Source of the DNA: JAHJCW01 sp965369995
GTDB taxonomy: Bacteria > Fidelibacterota > Marinisomatia > Marinisomatales > JAHJCW01
Length of the DNA stretch: 52,241 nucleotides
Direction: 5' to 3'
Assembly (NCBI GenBank): GCA_965369995.1
Contig: CBDURO010000010.1
Coordinates: forward strand, 1 to 52,241
Shown here: positions 1 through 7,275 of the stretch, in pieces
How the letters are laid out: every line of letters begins with the position of its first letter
How positions within the stretch are numbered: the stretch's first letter is position 1
The notes under the pieces: model-generated
Database searches by the model: none
Told to the model about the DNA's origin: nothing
What the model saw: the letters and a program-made list of their open reading frames with translations, nothing else
Translations under genes and position numbers: made by a program

Positions 1-408
1 CTTGATTTTCTACGTAATGAATTGCACTTAACCGGCGCTAAGGAAGTCTGCGCCGAGGGTGAATGTGGAGCGTGCACAGTAATTATGGATGGTAAAATCG
101 TTAATTCCTGCTTGGTATTTGCAGTTGAAGCAAACGGTTCGGAAATCACTACCATTGAAGGAATTGGAAAAGCAGATGAACTTTCCGGATTACAACAAGC
201 ATTCGTGGATTATCACTCCGTGCAGTGCGGATATTGCATTCCCGGCATGATATTAGCAGGTGAACAATTGTTAAAGGACAATCAAAATGCAACTGAAGAG
301 GAAATTAAACAGGGAATAGCCGGAAATATTTGTCGCTGTACCGGTTACACAAAAATTATTGATGCCGTTTATTCATTAACCACGAATTCCACGAAAAACA
401 CGAATTAA
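1..408 (+). CDS. Molybdenum hydroxylase [2Fe-2S] subunit, 5'-truncated by window edge
   Basis: This is the small iron-sulfur subunit of a xanthine-dehydrogenase-family molybdenum hydroxylase, which carries electrons from the molybdenum site to FAD. The frame is open from base 1 and begins mid-protein with LDFLRNELHLTGAKE, so roughly 20 N-terminal residues lie outside the window and the TTG at 22 is not a real start. Ligands for both clusters are visible: CAEGECGAC plus a fourth Cys (NSC), then QCGYC and ICRCTGY. The FAD subunit follows after one base. The last nine residues, TTNSTKNTN, are encoded by a tandem repeat (376-406), so the native C-terminus was probably different. The matching molybdopterin subunit is presumably upstream, out of view. 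Confidence 0.93.
   Translation, partial: LDFLRNELHLTGAKEVCAEGECGACTVIMDGKIVNSCLVFAVEANGSEITTIEGIGKADELSGLQQAFVDYHSVQCGYCIPGMILAGEQLLKDNQNATEEEIKQGIAGNICRCTGYTKIIDAVYSLTTNSTKNTN
376..406 (+). repeat. Three tandem 9-bp units forming a gene's 3' end
   Basis: Three consecutive 9-mers, CCACGAATT, CCACGAAAA and ACACGAATT, fill 380-406, preceded by TTAA. They encode the end of the 2Fe-2S subunit and supply the context of its TAA stop. The leading 13 bases TTAACCACGAATT recur exactly in inverted orientation at 4671-4683. The repeat ends three bases before the ATG at 410, so the next gene has no visible Shine-Dalgarno sequence of its own. I recall similar cacgaa-type dispersed repeats in Bacteroidota-like genomes, but cannot confirm copy number here. 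Confidence 0.65.
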
Positions 409-409
409 A

Positions 410-1210
410 ATGCAATATTTCTGTCCGAATGCAATTGATGATTATTATTCAATTTTTGATGAAATAGGAAAACAAAAATTCACATTATTTGCCGGTGGAA
501 CGGATTTAATTCCGCGCTACGAACGCGGACAGAAGTTGCCGGAAACAATCATTGATTTAAAAAAACTTCCCGATTTTACCGGAATTAAAAAGGTTGGAGA
601 TAATATTGAAATCGGTGCGGGAACTACTATTGAAGAACTAAAAAATAATGATCTGATAAAAACACATTTTAACGCACTATTTCAATCAACAACTGATTTT
701 GGCAGTGTGCAAATCCGCAATCGCGCTACGATTGGCGGAAACATTTGTAACGCCTCACCTGCCGGAGATACTTTACCGGTATTATATGCTTTTAACGCAA
801 AATTATTACTTCGTAATAAAAATGGTGATCGGACTGTTCCCATTGATGAATTCGTACTTGGTCCTGATAAAACTGCAATTAAAAAAGGAGAAATATTACA
901 AGCGGTAATACTACCACTATCAAATTCAAATTCAATATTTTACAAACTTGGTTTGCGTGAAGCAATGGCTATTTCTGTTATTAATTTCACAATCGTATAT
1001 GACCAAAATCAGCTGACAATTACCTTAGGTGCAGTCGCACCTACTATTATCAAATTAACCGGACTGGAAAAATATAACATTGATCAAATTTTAGAAAAGG
1101 TCGATAGTGCTATTTCACCAATTGATGATATTAGAGCAACAGCGCGATATCGACGGAAAGTGCTACAAAATATGCTAAGATTTGAATTATCTAAAATCGT
1201 TAAAAAATAA
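410..1210 (+). CDS. Molybdenum hydroxylase FAD-binding subunit (CoxM/XdhB type)
   Basis: This 266-residue protein is the flavin subunit of the first molybdenum hydroxylase; it accepts electrons from the 2Fe-2S subunit. The two family FAD-binding signatures are present: AGGTDL at residues 28-33 and TIGGNICNASPAGD at 107-120. Length is close to the usual 270-300 residues, and the C-terminal CO-dehydrogenase-flavoprotein domain is short but recognisable (residues 180-260). It starts one base after the 2Fe-2S subunit stop, and its stop overlaps the ygfK start by one base (TAATG), so all three are translated together. There is no Shine-Dalgarno sequence because the repeat at 376-406 occupies that position, which suggests translational coupling. 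Confidence 0.93.
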   Translation: MQYFCPNAIDDYYSIFDEIGKQKFTLFAGGTDLIPRYERGQKLPETIIDLKKLPDFTGIKKVGDNIEIGAGTTIEELKNNDLIKTHFNALFQSTTDFGSVQIRNRATIGGNICNASPAGDTLPVLYAFNAKLLLRNKNGDRTVPIDEFVLGPDKTAIKKGEILQAVILPLSNSNSIFYKLGLREAMAISVINFTIVYDQNQLTITLGAVAPTIIKLTGLEKYNIDQILEKVDSAISPIDDIRATARYRRKVLQNMLRFELSKIVKK

Positions 1211-4200
1211 TGTCAGATAAACTCTATCCCCTGCCGTTATATAAATTACTTACATGGATACTTCGCGAAGAACAGCACGGTAAAATATTTGGATATTATA
1301 AGGAGCTGTTCTTCATTCCAAAAACGGAAGATCTATTTCGGATGGAGCGCTACAGACAAATGCTGGAAACACCGATTGGTGTGGCTGCCGGGCCACACAC
1401 GCAACTTGCACATAATATTGTATTAGCTTGGTTATTTGGAGCGCGCTATTTGGAACTCAAAACTGTGCAGACTTTGGACGAAATTGAAGTAACTAAACCA
1501 TGCATTGACATGACCGATGAGGGTTACAATTGCGAATGGTCACAGGAGTTGAAACTGCGGCAATCGTTTGATGAGTATTTGAATGCCTGGATAATAATTC
1601 ACATTTTAAAAGATAAATTTAGTTGGGGTAAACCAGAAACACCCGGGTTCATTTTTAATATGAGCGTCGGCTACGATTTAAATGGAATTTTGAACGCCAA
1701 TGTACAAGATTATTTTGCACTAATGAATAATTGCGATTCTGAATTAAATCAAAAGTTAGATGAAATTTCCGATATTTATCCGAATGTAAAAAATATAACC
1801 ATATCTTCTCAAATAACTGATAATATTACACTTTCTACTATGCATGGGTGCCCATCAGATGAAATTGAGAAAATCGGAAAATATCTGATCGAACAACGGA
1901 AATTGCACACTGCTATCAAATTAAATCCAACATTGCTTGGACCTGAAAAACTGCGTCAGATCTTAAATAAAGATCTAAGTTTTGACGATATTATTGTACC
2001 CGATGAAGCATTTGAACACGATTTAAAATACGATGATGCACTTGCTCTCATCAAAAACCTTCAAAAATCCGCCGAGCGAAATAATGTAGAATTTGGATTA
2101 AAGTTAACCAACACTTTAGAAGTACTTAACGCCCGACAAGTTCTGCCAAAACAGGAAGTTACAAATTATATGAGCGGCCGTGCTTTACACCCGATAAGCG
2201 TTAATCTTGCAGCGCAACTGCAGGCAGATTTTGATGGACAACTTGATATTTCCTTTTCCGCCGGTACAGATGCATTCAACATCGCCAAAATTTTAGCATG
2301 CAATATCAAACCTGTAACCACTTGCACCGATATCCTTAAACCGGGCGGCTATGGTCGGCTAAAACAGTATCTTGATAATATACGCACGGAGTTCAGCTCC
2401 GTTGGAGCACAAAATATTGATGAATATATCATCAATTTGGGTGGTAAAACCGATGTAGAACAATCTGGATTGCTAAACCTAAATAAATATTTAAAAGAGG
2501 TAATTCAAAATCCTGCCTATCAAAATCAATTTACCGGATTTGAATCAATTAAAACTACCCGCGAATTGACGCAATTCGATTGCATTAAAGCGCCTTGCAT
2601 TGGCAATTGCGCAACAGATCAGCACATTCCTGAATATATTTATCACACCGCTCAGGGCGATTTTGACAAGGCGTTTGAAGTGATTATGCAGACCAATCCC
2701 CTCCCCGGAATTACCGGTGCAGTCTGTGATCAGCTTTGTGCATTAAAATGCACTCGCAGCAACTACGATAATCCGCTATTAATACGAGATATAAAACGAT
2801 ATGTTACTGAATTTGGATCGAAGAATTTTTCTATGAATAAAATTGCTCAAAATAATATTAATATAGCAATTATTGGTGGCGGTCCGGCTGGGTTATCATG
2901 TGCATATTTTTTAGCATTAGCGGGATGTAAAGTAGAAATATTCGAAGCAAAAGGTTATTGCGGTGGAATGGTGTCTGAGGCAATTCCACGTTTTAGATTG
3001 TCCGAGGAAGCATTTCAAAATGATGTTGAAAGAATTCTGAATTGGGGTGTTCAAATACATTACAATTCTAAAATTGATACACCCAAATTCAATCAATTGC
3101 GTAAACAATTTGATTATGTGTATATTGCTGCTGGAGCACAGAAAAATAAAAAACTTCACATTGATGGTGAAAATTTGGAGAACGTAATCGAACCGGTTAA
3201 ATTTCTTGCTGAAGTTAAGCAAAATCAGACGGTTAATTTAGGCAACAATGTTGCCATTATTGGTGGCGGCAACACAGCCATGGATGCTGCACGAACAGCA
3301 ATACGTTTAGTTGGAAAGAATGATATAGTTACGATTCTATACCGCCGGACACGAAAAGAAATGCCGGCAGAGGATGCAGAAATTCAAGCTGCTTTGGACG
3401 AAGGTGTTAAGCTAATTGAGCTGGTTTCGCCAGTTTCGATCAGCGGAAACGGGAAAGTTCAAAGCATCACATGCCAAAAAATGAAATTAGGTAAACCGGA
3501 TGCTTCTGAAAGAGCGCGACCAGTGCCAATTCCTAATTCTGAATTTACTATAACTTTAGATTCTATTATACCTGCTATCGGGCAGGATATTGAATTGGAT
3601 TTTCTTGGCGAACAAAAATTAGATGTTGATAAAAATACTGGTGCAACTAGCATCACAAATGTATTTGCGGGTGGCGATGCAATTCGCGGTGCGGCAACTG
3701 TTGTAGAAGCCGTGGGTGACGGAAAATCCGCTGCACAGAATATATTGAAAAATGCCAAGATTTGCGGAAATATTCTCGCAAATTCCAATAAAGTTATATC
3801 AGAAATCGAATTTCAACAGAAGGCAATTCAGCGCGAATTCGGAATTTCCGTACCAAAATATCCTTCGGGAAATCATTTGAATTTTGATATGATCCATAGG
3901 ACAATGACAAAAGCTGAAGTAGTGAAAGAAGCAAATCGCTGTCTTTACTGCGACGAAGTATGCAGTGTTTGCGTTTATGTATGTCCGAACTTGGCAAATT
4001 ATCAATACAAAGCTGCGCCAATGAAAGCAAGTGTGCAAAAAGTCGCGCAAGCAGATGGTGAAATCACTATTTCTAATTTAGCACCCATTGTATTTGAACA
4101 GAATACACAAATTATTACCATCGGTGATTTCTGTAATGAATGCGGCAATTGCGATACTTTTTGTCCCACAGCAGGTGCACCGTACAAAACCAAACCACAT

Positions 4201-4488
4201 TTATATTTGGTAAAAGATAGTTTTCTTAAAGAACCTGAAGGTTACTTTATCGAGAACGATCATATACATTACAAAAATGATGATTTTATTGAGATTATGA
4301 AGATTGAAGGAAATCATCTATTGTACTCAAATAATTATCTCTCCGCTATTTTTGATATGTCATCTTTGGTTATCAAAATCTTACATTCAAAGATTAATTA
4401 CGATTACTTGTGGTCAAGCAAGAATGCTATTCAGATGGCATATTTGTTGTTGAATTTGAAGGATGAGTTCCTTTTTAGTAAAGCGTAA
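1210..4488 (+). CDS. ygfK: YgfK-like multidomain flavin/iron-sulfur oxidoreductase
   Basis: This 1092-residue protein matches YgfK, often labelled 'putative selenate reductase subunit'. Domains in order are an N-terminal dihydroorotate/dihydropyrimidine-dehydrogenase-like barrel (about 1-440), a GltD-like Cys-rich linker (C458, C463, C467), an FAD site (GGGPAG at 556-561), an NAD(P) site (GGGNTA at 685-690), and two 4Fe-4S Cys sets (C911, C914, C918, C921, C925 and C975, C978, C981, C985). The architecture implies NAD(P)H- or ferredoxin-linked reduction or oxidation of a ring compound. E. coli ygfK sits beside ssnA, ygfM and xdhD, as here. Family knowledge links these clusters to labile-selenium hydroxylases and anaerobic purine breakdown; the exact reaction is not visible in the sequence. 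About 80 residues follow the last cluster. Confidence 0.92.
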   Translation: MSDKLYPLPLYKLLTWILREEQHGKIFGYYKELFFIPKTEDLFRMERYRQMLETPIGVAAGPHTQLAHNIVLAWLFGARYLELKTVQTLDEIEVTKPCIDMTDEGYNCEWSQELKLRQSFDEYLNAWIIIHILKDKFSWGKPETPGFIFNMSVGYDLNGILNANVQDYFALMNNCDSELNQKLDEISDIYPNVKNITISSQITDNITLSTMHGCPSDEIEKIGKYLIEQRKLHTAIKLNPTLLGPEKLRQILNKDLSFDDIIVPDEAFEHDLKYDDALALIKNLQKSAERNNVEFGLKLTNTLEVLNARQVLPKQEVTNYMSGRALHPISVNLAAQLQADFDGQLDISFSAGTDAFNIAKILACNIKPVTTCTDILKPGGYGRLKQYLDNIRTEFSSVGAQNIDEYIINLGGKTDVEQSGLLNLNKYLKEVIQNPAYQNQFTGFESIKTTRELTQFDCIKAPCIGNCATDQHIPEYIYHTAQGDFDKAFEVIMQTNPLPGITGAVCDQLCALKCTRSNYDNPLLIRDIKRYVTEFGSKNFSMNKIAQNNINIAIIGGGPAGLSCAYFLALAGCKVEIFEAKGYCGGMVSEAIPRFRLSEEAFQNDVERILNWGVQIHYNSKIDTPKFNQLRKQFDYVYIAAGAQKNKKLHIDGENLENVIEPVKFLAEVKQNQTVNLGNNVAIIGGGNTAMDAARTAIRLVGKNDIVTILYRRTRKEMPAEDAEIQAALDEGVKLIELVSPVSISGNGKVQSITCQKMKLGKPDASERARPVPIPNSEFTITLDSIIPAIGQDIELDFLGEQKLDVDKNTGATSITNVFAGGDAIRGAATVVEAVGDGKSAAQNILKNAKICGNILANSNKVISEIEFQQKAIQREFGISVPKYPSGNHLNFDMIHRTMTKAEVVKEANRCLYCDEVCSVCVYVCPNLANYQYKAAPMKASVQKVAQADGEITISNLAPIVFEQNTQIITIGDFCNECGNCDTFCPTAGAPYKTKPHLYLVKDSFLKEPEGYFIENDHIHYKNDDFIEIMKIEGNHLLYSNNYLSAIFDMSSLVIKILHSKINYDYLWSSKNAIQMAYLLLNLKDEFLFSKA

Positions 4489-4521
4489 TATGTAATGAGT
4501 AATATGGAATTATTATTATTT

Positions 4522-4683
4522 TACCCCCTCTATCCCGCAAACCGGGATTTCTCCCCCATAACGGGGGAGACGACCGAAGGACGGAGAGAGTTTTTACACA
4601 CCCCGTCTCCCGCCTGCGCCAGGGCTCTGGCGGACAGGTAAGAGGGGAATATTTTTTGTGCAATTTGAGAAATTCGTGGTTAA
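4522..4683. repeat. GC-rich compound palindromic element before ssnA
   Basis: The 198-base gap between ygfK and ssnA is strikingly G/C-rich for this genome and highly structured. It contains TCCCG-CAAAC-CGGGA, TCTCCCCC-ATAAC-GGGGGAGA style pairing near 4549-4570, GGGAGACG (4565-4572) matching CGTCTCCC (4604-4611), and CGCCAG-GGCT-CTGGCG near 4617-4632. CCCCTCT near 4524 and AGAGGGG near 4641 act as short terminal inverted repeats. The element ends with AATTCGTGGTTAA at 4671-4683, the inverted copy of the start of the repeat at 376. It resembles a non-autonomous repeat (REP- or MITE-like). It encodes no credible protein. Confidence 0.65.
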
Positions 4684-4686
4684 AAA

Positions 4687-6081
4687 ATGAAAAAAATATT
4701 GATTAAAAATCCGCTGTTGATCGCGACAATGAATGATGAACAACTAGAATTTTCCGGCGGTCATCTTCTAATCGAAAATGATAAGATCATTTCAATCGGT
4801 AAAAATAACTTAAATCTAGAAGTTGACGAAATAATTGATGCACGTAGTATGGTAGTTTTACCGGGATTTATTAATACTCATCATCATTTTTATCAGACAC
4901 TTACACGAAATATTCCAAAAATGCAAAATGCACCGTTATTCAGTTGGTTAAATGATCATTACGAATTGTGGAAAGAGTTAACGGAAGAGGGTGTAACAAT
5001 CAGCACAAAAACTGCAATCGCCGAATTAATGAAATCCGGCACCACAACAAGTTCCGATCAGTTGTATTTATTTTCGCAGAAAACTTCTGCTCAATTAATT
5101 GACAATGAAATTGAAGCAGCTAAAGAAATGGGAATCCGTTTTCATCCGACACGCGGGTCAATGTCACTTGGCAAATCCAAAGGCGGTTTACCACCTGATG
5201 ATGTAGTCCAAACCGAAGCAGAAATACAAGCGGATACGGAACGTTTAGTTACCAAATATCATGATGAATCAGATGGATCAATGCTAAGAATAGCACTTGC
5301 TCCATGTTCTCCATTTTCCGTCACACCTGAACTAATGCGTGCTACTGCAGAATATGCCAAAGCAAATAATCTATTAATACATACACATCTTGCTGAGTCA
5401 CTTGACGAGGAAAAATTCTGTGTCGAAAAATTTGGTAAACGACCGACTGAATATGTAAAATCATTAGGATGGATTATTAAAAATGCTTGGTTTGCGCATT
5501 TGGTTCATCTTAATGATGATGAAATCAAATTAATGGGAAAAGCCGGTTGCGGCGTATCTCATTGTCCATCATCAAATTTGCGATTAGGCTCAGGAATAGC
5601 CCGAATAAAAGAAATGATTGATGCCAGCATTTCTGTTAGTTTAGCAGTGGATGGAAGCTCATCAAATGATTCAAGTAACATGTTAAGTGAAATACGCAAT
5701 GCATTATTATTGTCACGTTTAAGGAAAGAGGAGCATTGGCTTACCGCTAGGGATGTTCTTTGGATGGCAACACGTGGAGGAGCACAAGTATTAGGAAGAA
5801 ATGACATTGGTCAGTTGGCGGTTGACAAGCAAGCTGACATTGCAATGTTCTCAGTAGATGACCTTGAATATGCCGGAGGGATGTCTGATCCATTAGCATC
5901 ATTGGTATTCACCGTTAGAACTTCACCGGTTGATTATCTAATAATTAATGGTAAAATTCAAGTACGGAATGGAAAGCTTAATTTTGATGAAAAGAAGCAC
6001 GTTCGAGAACATAATCAGATAAGCGCTGAAATGCTGAGAAAAGCAACTAAAAATTCAGGTATAAATTTTATTGGAGAATGA
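4687..6081 (+). CDS. ssnA: SsnA-type amidohydrolase (putative heterocycle deaminase)
   Basis: This 464-residue metal-dependent amidohydrolase belongs to the SsnA/guanine deaminase/chlorohydrolase group. Metal and catalytic residues are visible: the HHH of NTHHHFYQT at 65-67, H232 and H234 in HTHLAES, H292 in SHCPSSN and D322 in AVDGSSSND. The family hydrolyses amino groups from purine- or triazine-like rings, and SsnA proteins accompany YgfK and selenium-dependent hydroxylases. The substrate is unknown; a purine or hydroxylated purine fits the neighbours. The ATG at 4687 is preceded directly by a repeat tail (TTAAAAA) with no Shine-Dalgarno sequence, which is odd for an operon-internal gene. 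The next gene starts one base after the stop. Confidence 0.9.
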   Translation: MKKILIKNPLLIATMNDEQLEFSGGHLLIENDKIISIGKNNLNLEVDEIIDARSMVVLPGFINTHHHFYQTLTRNIPKMQNAPLFSWLNDHYELWKELTEEGVTISTKTAIAELMKSGTTTSSDQLYLFSQKTSAQLIDNEIEAAKEMGIRFHPTRGSMSLGKSKGGLPPDDVVQTEAEIQADTERLVTKYHDESDGSMLRIALAPCSPFSVTPELMRATAEYAKANNLLIHTHLAESLDEEKFCVEKFGKRPTEYVKSLGWIIKNAWFAHLVHLNDDEIKLMGKAGCGVSHCPSSNLRLGSGIARIKEMIDASISVSLAVDGSSSNDSSNMLSEIRNALLLSRLRKEEHWLTARDVLWMATRGGAQVLGRNDIGQLAVDKQADIAMFSVDDLEYAGGMSDPLASLVFTVRTSPVDYLIINGKIQVRNGKLNFDEKKHVREHNQISAEMLRKATKNSGINFIGE

Positions 6082-6082
6082 T

Positions 6083-6838
6083 ATGTGGTCGTCAATAAAG
6101 AATATAGATATTCCTACATCTTTTAAACAAGCGATTGAATATCAGTCAAAATCCAAAAGTGTTTTGTTTGGTGGCGGAACGTATCTTGTAGCCGAAAAAA
6201 GTACAAAAATAAATAATCTAATAGATATTAATGGTATTGTAGATAATTCTATTGAGATTAATGATGATTCAATTATAATCGGCGCCGGTTCAACAATCCA
6301 AGATATGATTGACGAATTAGCTGACTTTTCACTGTTTGTTGAAGCGGTAAAATATTCTTGTTTTTCTAAGAACATCCGTAATCAGCGTACTATTGGCGGT
6401 GAAATTGCTCAGAAGCGTGTGCAATCCGAACTATTTACATACTTAGTGGCAATCAATCCGATTATCGAAATTAGAACACCTGACAAAGAGAATATTCATC
6501 TTAGGGAATGGGATGGAAAAGGAATAATCAATAAGATAATAATTAAAACAATTGATCTGAAAACATCCGGATTCGAACGTTTTGCACTTTTACCGTCAGC
6601 TCCGGCATTTTTGATTGTTGCAGTCGTTAGACGAGCTATGGAATTAGACTTTGTCATATCAGGTAAAGCTAAAAGAGTTTATGGACACACAATAAAACTT
6701 GCTGATTTCAATAAGAATATCCTAAAGAAAATTATAAATGAGTCAGTAAAATATTTTGAGGATGACCAATACGGTTCTTTAGAATATAAGAAATCGCTAA
6801 TCGAGACCGGTATCCAAAGAGCAGTGGAGAAGATATGA
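6083..6838 (+). CDS. ygfM: YgfM-like FAD-binding subunit of second hydroxylase
   Basis: This 251-residue protein is the flavin subunit of the second molybdenum hydroxylase and is similar in size to E. coli YgfM. I chose ATG 6083 because GGAG at 6073-6076 lies six bases upstream; the in-frame TTG at 6071 overlaps that site. FGGGTYL (29-35) matches the first FAD loop. The second loop begins normally (TIGGEI, from 103) but continues AQKRVQSEL instead of the CNASPAGD seen in the first FAD subunit of this window, so flavin contacts may differ. It overlaps the 2Fe-2S gene by an ATGA start-stop junction. Confidence 0.85.
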   Translation: MWSSIKNIDIPTSFKQAIEYQSKSKSVLFGGGTYLVAEKSTKINNLIDINGIVDNSIEINDDSIIIGAGSTIQDMIDELADFSLFVEAVKYSCFSKNIRNQRTIGGEIAQKRVQSELFTYLVAINPIIEIRTPDKENIHLREWDGKGIINKIIIKTIDLKTSGFERFALLPSAPAFLIVAVVRRAMELDFVISGKAKRVYGHTIKLADFNKNILKKIINESVKYFEDDQYGSLEYKKSLIETGIQRAVEKI

Positions 6839-7275
6839 AAATAAAATTTATATTAAATAAAAAAACAATTGAGACCGATGTAAAAATCGGGCAAACATTA
6901 CTTGAATATCTTCGTGAAAATGGAATTTACAGCGTGAAATATGGATGCGATAACGGTGAATGCGGATCATGTACAGTGTTGGTTAATGGTAAGGCACAAA
7001 ACTCATGTTTAATGCTGATGCATACCGTAAGTAATTGCAAGATCGAAACGGTGGAATCATTTTCGGATCATAAAACATTACATCCTCTGCAAAAGTCATT
7101 TTTGGATGAAGGTGCTGTGCAATGCGGGTATTGCACACCGGGGATGATATTGTCATCTGAAGCACTTATTCGTGAAAAAACCAATCCGAATGAGAATGAA
7201 ATTAAAGACGCGCTTGCCGGAAATCTATGCCGATGTACCGGATATGTAAAACCGATCAAGGCGGTGCAAAAATGA
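6835..7275 (+). CDS. Molybdenum hydroxylase [2Fe-2S] subunit (second set)
   Basis: This 146-residue iron-sulfur subunit is complete. An N-terminal plant-type ferredoxin domain holds the first cluster (C38, C43, C46, C58), and a C-terminal helical domain holds the second (C97, C100, C132, C134), with the signatures QCGYCTPGM and GNLCRCTGY. It transfers electrons from the molybdenum cofactor to the FAD subunit encoded just upstream. ATGA overlaps at both ends tie it to ygfM and to the molybdopterin subunit, giving a fixed FAD-FeS-Mo order. In E. coli XdhD this domain is fused to the molybdopterin domain; here the two are separate. Confidence 0.95.
   Translation: MKIKFILNKKTIETDVKIGQTLLEYLRENGIYSVKYGCDNGECGSCTVLVNGKAQNSCLMLMHTVSNCKIETVESFSDHKTLHPLQKSFLDEGAVQCGYCTPGMILSSEALIREKTNPNENEIKDALAGNLCRCTGYVKPIKAVQK

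Noticed and set aside
22..24. TTG as start of the first gene
   Set aside because: The frame is open to base 1 with family-conserved residues upstream (LDFLRNE), so the gene is merely cut by the window edge.
380..406. CRISPR array
   Set aside because: The three 9-bp units are contiguous, far too short and have no spacers.
3459..3788. 109-residue minus-strand ORF opposite ygfK
   Set aside because: It is a shadow of the ygfK coding frame, without a start context.
1210..4488. Selenate reductase annotation of YgfK
   Set aside because: The historic name is not supported by the domain content; no molybdopterin selenate-reductase domain is present, so I describe the domains instead.
4475..4663. 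62-residue minus-strand ORF between ygfK and ssnA
   Set aside because: It lies within the palindromic repeat; its Pro/Arg-rich composition reflects the repeat, and no ribosome site or homology is apparent.
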